Origin: JABMPU01 sp964457455
GTDB lineage: Bacteria > Cloacimonadota > Cloacimonadia > Cloacimonadales > TCS61
Assembly (NCBI GenBank): GCA_964457455.1
Contig: CAYWJN010000027.1
Location: 1-28,334 of the forward strand
Direction of reading: 5' to 3'
Length of the DNA: 28,334 nucleotides
Part shown: one piece after another, positions 1 to 8,793 of the stretch
Layout of the letters: each line of letters opens with the position of its first letter
Position numbering within the stretch: position 1 is the stretch's first letter
Translations under genes and position numbers: made by a program
The notes under the pieces: generated by a model
Seen by the model: the letters and a program-made list of their open reading frames with translations, nothing else
Database searches by the model: none
What the model was told of the DNA's origin: nothing

Positions 1-51
1 TATGAAATGCCATATGTAGTCAACATATTTATCAATAACTTACATGCTTTT

Positions 52-425
52 TCAGAACAGACTATCATATCCTGAAATCGAAAAATCAACTGAATTAGCA
101 AAGCCTTCTTCCTTTCCAAAATAGAAATAAATTTTCCCCCAGGGATTTGCCTGGGCAGGCCAACCCGGATATTCAGGATCCCATTTGTGTGCACCAACTA
201 CAAGGTCATCGATGCCATCTCCATTGAAATCCAAACTTGCTGCCTGGAAACCGAATTTTGAACGAGGATGTTCACCAGTGAGTTCTGCTATAAGTTCCAT
301 GTAGTTATCGGCTTGCAGGAAGGAAAAAGGAATCCGCCTACGCAAAGAATAGCAAGAAGAATATTGGTTCGGCGTGACAAGAAGTATAAAGTAAAAAGTA
401 AAAATTTGGCTTTATTGTTCATCAT
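52..425 (-). pseudogene. FG-GAP repeat (integrin-type beta-propeller) protein, frameshifted remnant
   Basis: The readable part (345 down to 52, opening with TTG) holds one FG-GAP unit: FGFQAASLDFNGDGIDDLVV, then GKIYFYFG, with the calcium-loop pattern DFNGDGIDD. FG-GAP proteins are normally exported and carry several such blades; this one stops at a TGA right after one. A good ribosome site (AGGAG) and ATG lie upstream at 425, giving a signal-peptide-like start (NILLAILCVGGFLF) in another frame. One extra T in the five-T run at 324-328 (minus strand) would join the two into a normal signal peptide ending SFLQA followed by DNYMEL. I read this as a secreted protein with a 5' frameshift and a premature end, or a sequencing error. 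Contig position prevents seeing more blades. Confidence 0.6.
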
Positions 426-529
426 AATCTCCTATTCTACAAATTGTTCTTAAACACACTTTCAAAAATCTTTTACTTATGTGATTAAGGGCAAGTTATT
501 TTTAATAAAAAAGATCTTTCTTTGTCTTT

Positions 530-658
530 TTAAATAACCAACATAAAGGCATTTAATTGAGGAGGAGCAACCATATATTTAATATTTTCGTAATTTATAA
601 TTGGAAATAAAATGGTAAGTATAATTTTAAATTTGCAACATGTAATTTTGTATTTCAT
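530..658 (-). CDS. Possible 42-residue hypothetical ORF (low support)
   Basis: An ATG at 658 sits seven bases after GGAGG, nearly the same start context (GGAGGAAGCMATGAAA-like) as the genuine lipoprotein gene at 18134. The start overlaps the TGA of the preceding relic frame as ATGA, the usual sign of translational coupling. The product begins MKYKITCCKFKIILTILF, with a short hydrophobic stretch, and ends MVAPPQLNAFMLVI. I recognise no family. It may be the truncated start of a membrane or secreted protein, or a non-coding dispersed repeat, since the gaggaggagcaacc stretch resembles such elements. Confidence 0.2.
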   Translation of the reverse strand: MKYKITCCKFKIILTILFPIINYENIKYMVAPPQLNAFMLVI

Positions 659-805
659 TGGCTTCCTCCATGTTCCGCAATGATATATTTTTTGGGGAGT
701 TCTTTTTCCAATTCAATTAGATAACAATCACCTTTCGTATTCGTATTTTAATTATTTTAATACATCTAATTCTGTTGGATGCAATATTCTTATAACCTTA
801 CTCAT
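655..805 (-). pseudogene. Relic of a small reading frame
   Basis: Read from the ATG at 805 the frame gives MSKVIRILHPTELDVLK, a stop, then LKYEYER. Shifting frame at that point gives GDCYLIELEKELPKKY and IIAEHGGSQ before TGA at 655-657. The pieces look protein-like in composition and join in order, which suggests a small gene broken by one nonsense change and one frameshift. I do not recognise the family. The alternative is chance open frames in AT-rich DNA. It forms part of the roughly 450-base gene-poor stretch before mfd, which otherwise holds only the short frame at 530-658 and a palindrome at 826-841. Confidence 0.3.
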
Positions 806-825
806 TAAATTTAGTCAAATGTTTT

Positions 826-841
826 TCACAGAAATCTGTGA
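826..841. promoter_or_regulatory. Palindrome upstream of mfd
   Basis: The sequence tcacagaaatctgtga is a perfect 7-bp inverted repeat around a 2-bp centre, ending about 43 bases before the chosen mfd ATG. Size and symmetry fit an operator for a dimeric regulator, but no regulator is known for it here and no clear -35/-10 pair was found next to it. It could equally be one end of a dispersed repeat. Confidence 0.25.
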
Positions 842-883
842 TTGTACTTGACTGGCAAAGTTATATTTCAAAGTTCGCAACTT

Positions 884-3800
884 ATGAGTATATTTTACAA
901 TAAGATAAGTGCAATCATAGAAAGATCTGGTTTTTTCAAGCAGTTTGATTCGGTTGTTGCATCTCAGAAAACCGGTACTCTCTTCTACAATTTGAATCGT
1001 TCTGCCAAATCGATGTTATTGGCAAGAGCATTCAAAAAGACAGGAAAAAACATCATCTTTGTAACTGCTGATGACAAAGTAGCAGAAGATTATCTGGATG
1101 ATTTTGATCTTTTCGTGGGAAATGAATCAGCGCATTTTTTGCCGGACTACGAAGTTCTTCCTTATGAACAGCGTTCTCCACATTACATGATTCGTGCTCA
1201 AAGAATCGAGACATTAACTGCTGCTGTTTCCGGCAAACCTTATATTTACAGTCTTTCCATTCGTTCTTTTCTCAGGAAAATTGCAGCATCAGAAATTTTT
1301 AGAAAAAATATTATAACTCTAAACAAAAATGAAGAATATAATCCGGAAAAACTCATTTCTAATCTGGTTGGGATGGGATACGAAAATCAATTCCAGGTTT
1401 CCAAGGTAGGAGAAATTGCTCGTCGCGGCGGCATTATAGATGTCTTTAGTCCGAACTCATATAAACCTGTAAGAATTGAGTTTTTTGGAGATGAAGTTGA
1501 ATCAATCCGTGTTTTTTCCATCAGTTCGCAACGTTCTACAGGTGAAGAATTGGACTCGATTGTTTTGATTCCTTCCCGCGAATTTTCGCTTCACGATATC
1601 GATACTGAAGAAAAATTGTGGAAAAGAATTCATAAGGATGGCTTTTATGATGGAATCGAGCTGGATGCTTCTCTTCTTCTTCCGAAAGTTGAAACTTTTT
1701 TAGAATATTTTTCTTCGAAAAATTGCCTGATTTTTTGGGATGAGTTTCAATTTTTTCCATCATATTTTAATGAGATATTTGATGAAACAACCGATCTTTT
1801 TCTAAAAATTCGTTCAAAATATAAGAAACGCATAATTCCTGAGCCTGAAGATATTTTTGAGAATGAAAAATTTATTGGCATAATTTTCAGGAAATATTCA
1901 AACTTCTTCCTTTCCGGTTCATTTCAGGATTTTAAGGAAATAACTGAAAAAATCGAAGCTCCCATAACTTCACAGTCCAATATGCATGGAAGTTTGGAAA
2001 CCCTGGAAAAAGAACTCTCCAATAAATTAGATGAAGGATATCGCATTTTCATCCAGTCCGATAATACAAGCCAGAGTAAACGTATGATGAATCTGCTCCC
2101 GCAATTCGAAGAGCAAATTGATTTTTGTATCGGAGTTTTGCAAAATGGTTTCAACTTGATTGATGCAAAACTTGCAGTTTTTACAGACCATGAAATTTTC
2201 AGCAGATATAAGCGTAAAAGACGTCTAACAAGATTCTCCAAAGAGGAAGCTCTGGTTGATTACGAATCTTTGAAACCCGGAGATTACGTTGTCCATATCG
2301 ATCATGGAATCGGGATTTATGCAGGTCTTAAAAAACTGCCTGTTGATGGAAATCAAATTGAATGTTTAACCCTTAAATATTCCGGTAATGATGTGATTTA
2401 TGTGCCAACTTTTCAGCTTTCACTGGTTTCAAAATTTGTTTCTGAAGAAGGAATTGCTCCGATAATTCATAAACTGGGAAGCAAAAAATGGGAAAATGCC
2501 AAAAAGCGCGCTAAAAAACAAATCGAACTGGTAGCAGAAGATTTGATAAAACTTTATGCAGAGCGGAAGCTTCGAAAAGGAATTCCTTTTGAACATGATG
2601 CAAGCTGGCAAATCGAGATGGAAAATTCATTTATTTATGAGGATACGCCAGACCAGACAACTGCAAGCAAAGAGATAAAAGCAGATATGGAATCTGATGC
2701 GCCTATGGAGCGTCTTCTTTGTGGTGATGTGGGCTTTGGAAAAACAGAAGTTGCCATTCGAGCAGCATTTAAGGCGGTTTTGAGTGGTTGGCAAGTTGCA
2801 ATTCTGGTTCCCACCACTCTTCTTGCTGAACAGCATTACCTGGTTTTTAAAGAACGTCTGGCACAATATCCTCTTCGTATTTCGATGTTCAGCAGGTTTC
2901 GGTCTAAAGCAAATCTTAAAAAAGATGTTGTTAAACTTTCAACTGGAGAAATTGACATTGCAATAGGAACTCACCGTCTCTTTTCCAAAGATATAAAATA
3001 TAAAAAACTGGGACTGCTTATTATCGATGAAGAGCACCGTTTCGGTGTTCGTCATAAAGATAAATTGCGTCAGTTGAAATCTAATGTTGATACGCTTTAT
3101 ATGAGTGCCACTCCCATTCCACGCACAATGTATATGGCTCTTTCCAGATTGAAAGAACTCTCGCTAATTCGCACATCACCAAAAGCTCGTTTACCCATTA
3201 GAACGGTTATTGTTCCTTATGATAAAGAAATAATAAAAGATGCGATAAATCGTGAAGTTGACCGTGGTGGTCAGGTTTTTTTTGTTCACAATCGAGTTCA
3301 AACAATAGAAAGTATTGCCACTGAACTGAAAAAATTATTACCGCATGTAACTTTTAAAATTGGTCACGGGCAGCTTCCTGAAAAACAATTAGAAGCAGTT
3401 ACATTAGATTTTGCTCATCACGAATTTGATGTGCTGATTGCTACAACTATCATAGAATCAGGTCTTGATATTCCAAATGCAAACACAATCATTGTTAATC
3501 GTGCTAATACATTCGGATTAGCTCAATTATATCAGATTCGTGGACGCGTGGGCAGGAGTAATCGTCGCGCGTATGCTTATTTGATAATTCCTCCTAAAAT
3601 TCATGATGAAGCGCGAAAAAGGCTGGAAACTTTAACAGAATATGAATCTCTTGGAAGCGGATATCAAATCGCAATGCGAGATATGGAACTTCGAGGAGCA
3701 GGTACACTTCTGGGAACAAAACAAAGCGGAATAATTAATTCAATCGGATTTAATTATTACAACCGGCTTTTGGAGCGAGCAATTAAGAATATCCAGGCAG

Positions 3801-4300
3801 AAAAACCAAAAAAATTCTGGTTGGAAGAAGAACAGCAAAAATTTCATCGTATCAAAATCGAAAGTGATCACTACTTTCCAAAAGAATATATTTCAAATGA
3901 AAAAGAAAGATTGGAAATTTACAGAAAAATGCTTAACTTAGAAAATCTGAATGAATTTGATACATTGGAAAACGTACTTATCGATAGATTTGGAAAAATT
4001 CCTGAGCTGGCAAAAAACGTATTATTATACTACAAATTAAGATTGCAGGCAAAAAAATCTAACCTCGAATCAGTTGATCTGAAACAGAAACACATCGTTT
4101 TAGAATTCAACAATAAACGTTTGCCGTCCAGAGAATCAATCGCAAAATTAATTGAATATTTTAATTATCCTGTAGCTTTCGATACAACTCGCAATCTAAA
4201 AATCTCATTTCAAATTTTTGAAAATAGAGAAACATCAAAGGAAATGTTTATAAAAAAATGTCTGGATATTTTAGATTATATTATTGAAAATCAAAGATAA
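884..4300 (+). CDS. mfd: Transcription-repair coupling factor (Mfd)
   Basis: Mfd is an ATP-driven translocase that pushes RNA polymerase off DNA lesions and recruits UvrA. All modules are visible. There is an N-terminal UvrB-like region (about 1-330), the RNA-polymerase interaction domain near residues 459-485 (LKPGDYVVHIDHGIGIYAGL), the Walker A motif GDVGFGKTE at 614-622, and the DEEH box at 715-718. Motif III (MSATPIPRT), the IATTIIESGLDIP / GRVGRS motifs and a C-terminal domain follow. Length from this start is 1138 residues, normal for the family. The open frame reaches back to TTG at 842, right after a stop, but the ATG at 884 (MSIFYNK) is the better start although neither has a strong ribosome site. 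The stop lies 8 bases before the N gap, so downstream operon partners cannot be judged. Confidence 0.97.
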   Translation: MSIFYNKISAIIERSGFFKQFDSVVASQKTGTLFYNLNRSAKSMLLARAFKKTGKNIIFVTADDKVAEDYLDDFDLFVGNESAHFLPDYEVLPYEQRSPHYMIRAQRIETLTAAVSGKPYIYSLSIRSFLRKIAASEIFRKNIITLNKNEEYNPEKLISNLVGMGYENQFQVSKVGEIARRGGIIDVFSPNSYKPVRIEFFGDEVESIRVFSISSQRSTGEELDSIVLIPSREFSLHDIDTEEKLWKRIHKDGFYDGIELDASLLLPKVETFLEYFSSKNCLIFWDEFQFFPSYFNEIFDETTDLFLKIRSKYKKRIIPEPEDIFENEKFIGIIFRKYSNFFLSGSFQDFKEITEKIEAPITSQSNMHGSLETLEKELSNKLDEGYRIFIQSDNTSQSKRMMNLLPQFEEQIDFCIGVLQNGFNLIDAKLAVFTDHEIFSRYKRKRRLTRFSKEEALVDYESLKPGDYVVHIDHGIGIYAGLKKLPVDGNQIECLTLKYSGNDVIYVPTFQLSLVSKFVSEEGIAPIIHKLGSKKWENAKKRAKKQIELVAEDLIKLYAERKLRKGIPFEHDASWQIEMENSFIYEDTPDQTTASKEIKADMESDAPMERLLCGDVGFGKTEVAIRAAFKAVLSGWQVAILVPTTLLAEQHYLVFKERLAQYPLRISMFSRFRSKANLKKDVVKLSTGEIDIAIGTHRLFSKDIKYKKLGLLIIDEEHRFGVRHKDKLRQLKSNVDTLYMSATPIPRTMYMALSRLKELSLIRTSPKARLPIRTVIVPYDKEIIKDAINREVDRGGQVFFVHNRVQTIESIATELKKLLPHVTFKIGHGQLPEKQLEAVTLDFAHHEFDVLIATTIIESGLDIPNANTIIVNRANTFGLAQLYQIRGRVGRSNRRAYAYLIIPPKIHDEARKRLETLTEYESLGSGYQIAMRDMELRGAGTLLGTKQSGIINSIGFNYYNRLLERAIKNIQAEKPKKFWLEEEQQKFHRIKIESDHYFPKEYISNEKERLEIYRKMLNLENLNEFDTLENVLIDRFGKIPELAKNVLLYYKLRLQAKKSNLESVDLKQKHIVLEFNNKRLPSRESIAKLIEYFNYPVAFDTTRNLKISFQIFENRETSKEMFIKKCLDILDYIIENQR

Positions 4301-4308
4301 ATCAGATT

Positions 4309-4408
4309 NNNNNNNNNNNNNNNNNNNNNNNNNNNNNNNNNNNNNNNNNNNNNNNNNNNNNNNNNNNNNNNNNNNNNNNNNNNNNNNNNNNNNNNNNNNN
4401 NNNNNNNN
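4309..4408. other. Scaffold gap (100 N)
   Basis: Exactly 100 undetermined bases, the conventional placeholder for a gap of unknown size. Order and distance between mfd and the SLBB gene are therefore not proven. Confidence 0.99.
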
Positions 4409-4556
4409 AGGCGTGAAAAGATTTGACAAAAAAACCCGATGACAGATTTTTTCCTAAGTTTTGATAGAAAAAGATATTTGAGGTTAGAATTTTTTTTTAA
4501 GTTCATACTTCAAAAAGATTATAAAAAAAATAATGAAAATAGAAAAGGATAAATAA

Positions 4557-5873
4557 ATGCATAAAAAATGGTTCTTTTTAGTTTTGCTAATTTTAACAAC
4601 TCTGTGTTTTCTTGCAGCTTTAGAATTAGACCCTTCAAATCTTTCTGCCACTTTTTACAGTATTTCTGTGGTTGGAAAAGTAAAAAGTCCCGGCATCTAT
4701 CACATGCCGCCTGCCAGTAGAATTTCTGAAGTGATTAAAATTGCAAATGCAATCCCGGATTCCCTGCTTCCTGAAAAATCCGTAGATTATTCAAATAGAA
4801 ATATTACATTACGAAGAAATGGAATTGATGCACGAATTGATTTGAAGAGATTTTTTGTTTTGGGTGATGAAAAAAACAACCCTTATTTGTTAGACGGGGA
4901 TTTTATCATCGTTCCTGCTATTCATAAACGAATTTTAATAAAGGGTGCTGTTAACAGACCTGGCTCATACGAATTAATTGATGGAGATAGAGTTTCTGAT
5001 ATTATTGACCTAGCAATGGGTTTGCGGGAAAGCGCTTATTTGGAAAATGCTGAAGTTATCCGATACACAAACAACGGAAAAAAAACTGAACGCTTTTCTA
5101 TCAGCTTGGAAAATATTATCAATAACATAGATTGCGAAGATAATATTATTTTGCAGAATGATGATAGAATCATCATCCGCTTTATTCCGGAATTTCATAA
5201 AGAGAAATTCATTACAATAAGAGGTGAAGTGCAATTTCCCGGATATTATTCTATTGAAGAAACTGAGACAACTCTTTTAGAAATATTGGAAAAATGCAGT
5301 GGTCCAACTTCTAATGCAGATCTGCAAAATGCATTCCTCCAAAGAAGAAGTAGAGAGGACGTGTTAGATACGGAATTTGAAAGATTGAAAAAAATGCTTG
5401 TTGAAGATATGACTATACTAGAATATGAATATTTCAAAACCAAATCAAGAGAATTAAGGGGGAAATTTGCCATTGATTTTGAGAATCTCTGGAACACAAA
5501 AGATAAATCATCAGACATAGTTCTCAAAAATAATGACTTCATCTTTCTGCCGGATAAATCTATGACTATCACTGTTTCCGGACAGGTTAAGAATCCCGGA
5601 TTAGTCAACTTTGTGCCCGGAAAAAACTATCTTTATTACATTGAGCAGGCAGGTGGTTTTTCCTGGAATGCTCGAAAAAGAAAAATTCGCTTGATAAAAG
5701 CAGATACAGGCGAATGGCTCAAACCAAAGAAAGATACGATCGTTGAGGTTAAAGATATGATTTTTGTTCCGGAAAAACCTGACTTCGATTACTGGGCTCT
5801 TACTAAAGATGTTATGAAAATGGCTGCTGAAATGGCAACCTTAATTTTTGTAATTAAAAGCGTTACCCCATAA
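4557..5873 (+). CDS. SLBB-domain protein, polysaccharide export type
   Basis: The 438-residue product starts with a signal peptide (lysines, then LVLLILTTLCFLAAL). Four SLBB-like units follow, each opening with a G-x-V-x-x-P-G core: VVGKVKSPGIY (about 38-90), IKGAVNRPGSYEL (about 125-175), IRGEVQFPGYY (about 218-265) and VSGQVKNPGLV (about 337-385). The last about 25 residues (MAAEMATLIFVIKS) form a hydrophobic tail that could be a membrane helix. SLBB domains occur in Wza-like outer-membrane exporters and related periplasmic proteins. I see no clear N-terminal Poly_export motif, so the exact role is inferred. It starts a tight run with two sugar-modifying enzymes (9 and 8 bases apart), which supports a role in surface-glycan export or assembly. 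Confidence 0.85.
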   Translation: MHKKWFFLVLLILTTLCFLAALELDPSNLSATFYSISVVGKVKSPGIYHMPPASRISEVIKIANAIPDSLLPEKSVDYSNRNITLRRNGIDARIDLKRFFVLGDEKNNPYLLDGDFIIVPAIHKRILIKGAVNRPGSYELIDGDRVSDIIDLAMGLRESAYLENAEVIRYTNNGKKTERFSISLENIINNIDCEDNIILQNDDRIIIRFIPEFHKEKFITIRGEVQFPGYYSIEETETTLLEILEKCSGPTSNADLQNAFLQRRSREDVLDTEFERLKKMLVEDMTILEYEYFKTKSRELRGKFAIDFENLWNTKDKSSDIVLKNNDFIFLPDKSMTITVSGQVKNPGLVNFVPGKNYLYYIEQAGGFSWNARKRKIRLIKADTGEWLKPKKDTIVEVKDMIFVPEKPDFDYWALTKDVMKMAAEMATLIFVIKSVTP

Positions 5874-5882
5874 GGAGGTATT

Positions 5883-6842
5883 GTGAAAATATTAATAACA
5901 GGTGGAGCAGGATTTATCGGTTCCCATCTCGCTGAAAAACTTTTGGAAACCGGTAATAGCATTTCTATAATTGATAATTTATCTACTGGTCGGTTTTCAA
6001 ATATCAGACATTTAGTTAGAAACCCCAATTTCTCTTACACCATCGATTCAATTTTAAACCACAATGTTTTAAAAGATCTGGTTAAAAACTGTGACCAAAT
6101 TTACCACCTAGCTGCAGCAGTCGGTGTTAAGTATATTATTGATAATCCGCTTCTTTCTTTAAGAACAAACACGGTAGGAACTGAAAACGTTCTGGAATAT
6201 GCAAATGAATACAAGAAAAAAGTAATGGTTGCATCTACCTCTGAAATTTATGGTAAAAGCGATAAGGTTCCCTTCAAAGAAGAAGATGACAGGTTACTGG
6301 GCTCAACACATATTTCTCGATGGAGTTATAGCACTGCAAAAGCCATTGATGAATTTCTTGCCTTAGCTTATTATCGTGAGAAAAAATTGCCTGTTGTGAT
6401 TGCTCGTTGTTTCAATACTGTCGGACCTCGTCAAACAGGACAATATGGAATGGTTATACCAAAATTTGTTAAAAGCGCCCTTCTCAATCATCCCATTACA
6501 ATCTTTGGTGATGGGAAGCAATCCCGTTGTTTTGCCGATGTTTCAGATATTGTTAATGGTTTCATCAAATTAATGAATGAACCAAAAGCTGAGGGTGAAA
6601 TTTTTAATATTGGAAACGATAAAGAAATTACAATTGAAGAACTGGCTCATAAAATCAAAAAAATGACAAAGAGCAGATCCAAAATCGAATACATCAAATA
6701 TGAAGACGCTTACGAAGAAGGCTTTGAAGATATGAGGTGTAGAATTCCCGACCTTTCCAAAATAAATAAATTAATAGGATACAAACCAAAATATAGTTTA
6801 GACAAAATTCTTGTGCTAATTATAAATTTCTTTGAGAAATAG
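5883..6842 (+). CDS. NAD-dependent nucleotide-sugar epimerase/dehydratase (extended SDR)
   Basis: This is a 319-residue extended short-chain dehydrogenase acting on an NDP-sugar. The NAD-binding GGAGFIGSHLAE is at residues 7-18, the STSEIYG segment at about 118-124, and the catalytic YSTAK has Tyr149 and Lys153. The substrate-side region GPRQTGQYGMVIPKFV follows, then IFGDGKQSRCFADV. The Glu in SEIYG recalls UDP-glucuronate decarboxylases and ArnA-like enzymes, while other parts recall UDP-glucose 4-epimerases, so the substrate is not assigned. The start is GTG, 7 bases after a strong AAGGAGG at the end of the SLBB gene. The aminotransferase gene begins 8 bases downstream, and the pair probably makes an amino sugar for an envelope glycan. 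Confidence 0.9.
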   Translation: MKILITGGAGFIGSHLAEKLLETGNSISIIDNLSTGRFSNIRHLVRNPNFSYTIDSILNHNVLKDLVKNCDQIYHLAAAVGVKYIIDNPLLSLRTNTVGTENVLEYANEYKKKVMVASTSEIYGKSDKVPFKEEDDRLLGSTHISRWSYSTAKAIDEFLALAYYREKKLPVVIARCFNTVGPRQTGQYGMVIPKFVKSALLNHPITIFGDGKQSRCFADVSDIVNGFIKLMNEPKAEGEIFNIGNDKEITIEELAHKIKKMTKSRSKIEYIKYEDAYEEGFEDMRCRIPDLSKINKLIGYKPKYSLDKILVLIINFFEK

Positions 6843-6850
6843 GTATAAGT

Positions 6851-7960
6851 TTGAACGTTCCCCTTTTAGATATAAATGCTCAATATAGTCCCATTCTGGA
6901 TGAAATTCGAGCAGAAATTGAAAAAGTATTCGCAACCCATGCTTACAACCTCGGTCCTCAAGTAAAAGAATTTGAAGAAGAAATTCAGCGATTCTGCTCG
7001 GTGAAGCACGCAATCGGTTGTGCTTCCGGTTCAGATGCGCTTCTTCTGGCTCTTCTCTTACTTAATCTCGACGATGAGGACGAAGTAATAACAACTCCCT
7101 TCACCTTTTTCGCCACAGTTAGCTCAATTCACAGGGTTGGCGCTAAACCCGTTTTTATTGATGTCAGACCGGACACTTACAATATCGATACAAATGAGAT
7201 TGAAAAAGCCATAACTGCAAAAACCAAAGCAATAATCGTTGTTCACCTTTTTGGTCAGCCGGCGGAAATGGATAGAATAATGGAGATCGCTAAAAAACAT
7301 AATCTCAAAGTTATTGAAGATAATGCTCAGGGAATCGGCGCAAAATTCGATGGCAAAACTGCTGGAACAATTGGAGATATTGGCACCCTTTCATTTTATC
7401 CCAGTAAAAATCTTGGTGCAATGGGTGATGCCGGTATGTGCCTGACAAATAATCCTGATCTGGCAGCAAAACTATTCCAACTCCGTGTTCACGGTGAAAA
7501 CCCTCAATATTATCATAAATGGGTTGGATTGAACAGTCGGTTAGATACAATTCAAGCTGCTGTTCTGTTGGTTAAACTTCGTTACCTCACCGGCTGGTCC
7601 GAAATGCGAAGACAAAACGCACAATATTATTATGAAAATATGAGCAATATTCCTCAGATAAAATTACCTTTTATTCATAAAAAAGCAGAATCAATTTTCA
7701 ACCAGTTTACAATTGTTGCAGAAAAACGTGATGAACTGAAAAATTATTTGATTCCCAAAAATATTGGTTGTGCAATTTACTATCCCAAACCTTTGCATCT
7801 GCAAGAATGTTTTTCATATTTAAATTACAAAAAAGGTGACTTCCCGATTTCTGAGGAGTTATCAAAGAAAGTACTTTCTATTCCTGTTTATTCTGAACTC
7901 TCTGATCAACAGCAGGATTATGTTATTGATTCAATCAGAAATTTCTATAATCAGGAGTAA
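6851..7960 (+). CDS. DegT/DnrJ/EryC1/StrS family PLP-dependent sugar aminotransferase
   Basis: The 369-residue enzyme is of the class that transfers an amino group to a keto-nucleotide sugar. It has the family opening VPLLDINAQY, the cofactor-binding GCASGSDALLLAL, the PLP-contacting Asp region VIEDNAQGIGA, and the Schiff-base lysine in SFYPSKNLGA (Lys186). Overall pattern is closest in my judgement to WbpE/WlbC-type 3-oxo-glucuronate aminotransferases, but that is from memory of motifs, not alignment. The start is TTG, with AGG about 8 bases upstream; no ATG fits the conserved N-terminus. It lies 8 bases after the epimerase and 3 bases before etfB, so all three are probably co-transcribed. 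Confidence 0.92.
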   Translation: MNVPLLDINAQYSPILDEIRAEIEKVFATHAYNLGPQVKEFEEEIQRFCSVKHAIGCASGSDALLLALLLLNLDDEDEVITTPFTFFATVSSIHRVGAKPVFIDVRPDTYNIDTNEIEKAITAKTKAIIVVHLFGQPAEMDRIMEIAKKHNLKVIEDNAQGIGAKFDGKTAGTIGDIGTLSFYPSKNLGAMGDAGMCLTNNPDLAAKLFQLRVHGENPQYYHKWVGLNSRLDTIQAAVLLVKLRYLTGWSEMRRQNAQYYYENMSNIPQIKLPFIHKKAESIFNQFTIVAEKRDELKNYLIPKNIGCAIYYPKPLHLQECFSYLNYKKGDFPISEELSKKVLSIPVYSELSDQQQDYVIDSIRNFYNQE

Positions 7961-7963
7961 GCG

Positions 7964-8746
7964 ATGAATATCATTGTCTGCGTAAAACAAGTGCCAGACA
8001 CTACGGATATAAAGATCGATCCGGAAACAAATACCTTGATCCGAGAAGGCGTGGAAAGTATAATAAATCCATTTGACCTTTATGCAATTGAAGAAGCAAT
8101 CAGGTTAAAAGAACAATTCAGCGGAAAAATCACTGCTCTAAGTATGGGTCCTCCTCAAGCTGAAAAAGCACTTCGCGAAGCTGTGTCAATCGGAGTTGAT
8201 GAAATTATTCTTCTTTCAGACAGAAAATTTGCCGGTGCAGACACTTGGGCAACCAGTCTTACTTTAGCTGAAGCAATTAAGAAAATCGGTGATTTTAATA
8301 TAATTCTTTTTGGTCAGCAGGCGATTGATGGAGATACTGCACAGGTCGGACCCGGAGTAGCTACCCATCTGGGAATTCCGCAAACATGCTTTGTAAGGAA
8401 AATCGAAAATATTGAAAACAACAAAATAATCGTGCAAAGACTAATGGAAGATGGATATGATCGCATTGAAATGACTCTTCCTGTGGCAATAACTGTGATC
8501 AAAGACATAAATATTCCACGTCTTCCATCTTTGCGCGGAAAACGAAACGCAAAAAAAGCTGAACTGATAACCTGGACTGCCGCAGACCTCGGATTAGACG
8601 AAAAATTGATAGGCCTGAGCGGCTCGCCAACCCAGGTGATAAAAATCTTTTCTCCAAAGTTCAAAAAGGAAGGAGAGAAATATGAGCTTCCTGCTGAGGA
8701 ACTTGCAGATATTCTCTACAAAAAACTCAAGGAATTTGGTAAATAG
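7964..8746 (+). CDS. etfB: Electron transfer flavoprotein beta subunit
   Basis: EtfB pairs with EtfA to carry electrons from acyl-CoA or similar dehydrogenases. The 260 residues match the family throughout: N-terminal MNIIVCVKQVPDT, then NPFDLYAIEEAIRLKE, the signature region GQQAIDGDTAQVGPGVA, and PRLPSLRGKRNAKKAE near the C-terminus. The ATG is preceded by AGGAG. The gene starts 3 bases after the aminotransferase, an odd place for an Etf subunit. etfA, which normally follows directly, is absent: next come two hairpins and lgt. EtfA may lie elsewhere in the genome; nothing in this gene looks degraded. Confidence 0.95.
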   Translation: MNIIVCVKQVPDTTDIKIDPETNTLIREGVESIINPFDLYAIEEAIRLKEQFSGKITALSMGPPQAEKALREAVSIGVDEIILLSDRKFAGADTWATSLTLAEAIKKIGDFNIILFGQQAIDGDTAQVGPGVATHLGIPQTCFVRKIENIENNKIIVQRLMEDGYDRIEMTLPVAITVIKDINIPRLPSLRGKRNAKKAELITWTAADLGLDEKLIGLSGSPTQVIKIFSPKFKKEGEKYELPAEELADILYKKLKEFGK

Positions 8747-8793
8747 ACAACTAGGGTTAAGTCGGGTTTCAAATGACGGATTACAGAATGTAT

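Noticed and set aside
4423..4451. Sigma-70 promoter (TTGACA, 17 bases, ATTTTT) before the SLBB gene
   Set aside because: The -35 is perfect but the -10 is poor, and AT-rich DNA gives many such matches; not supported enough to list.
4291..4506. Minus-strand open frame spanning the N gap
   Set aside because: It is open only because undetermined bases are translated as X; nothing coding is visible on its sides.
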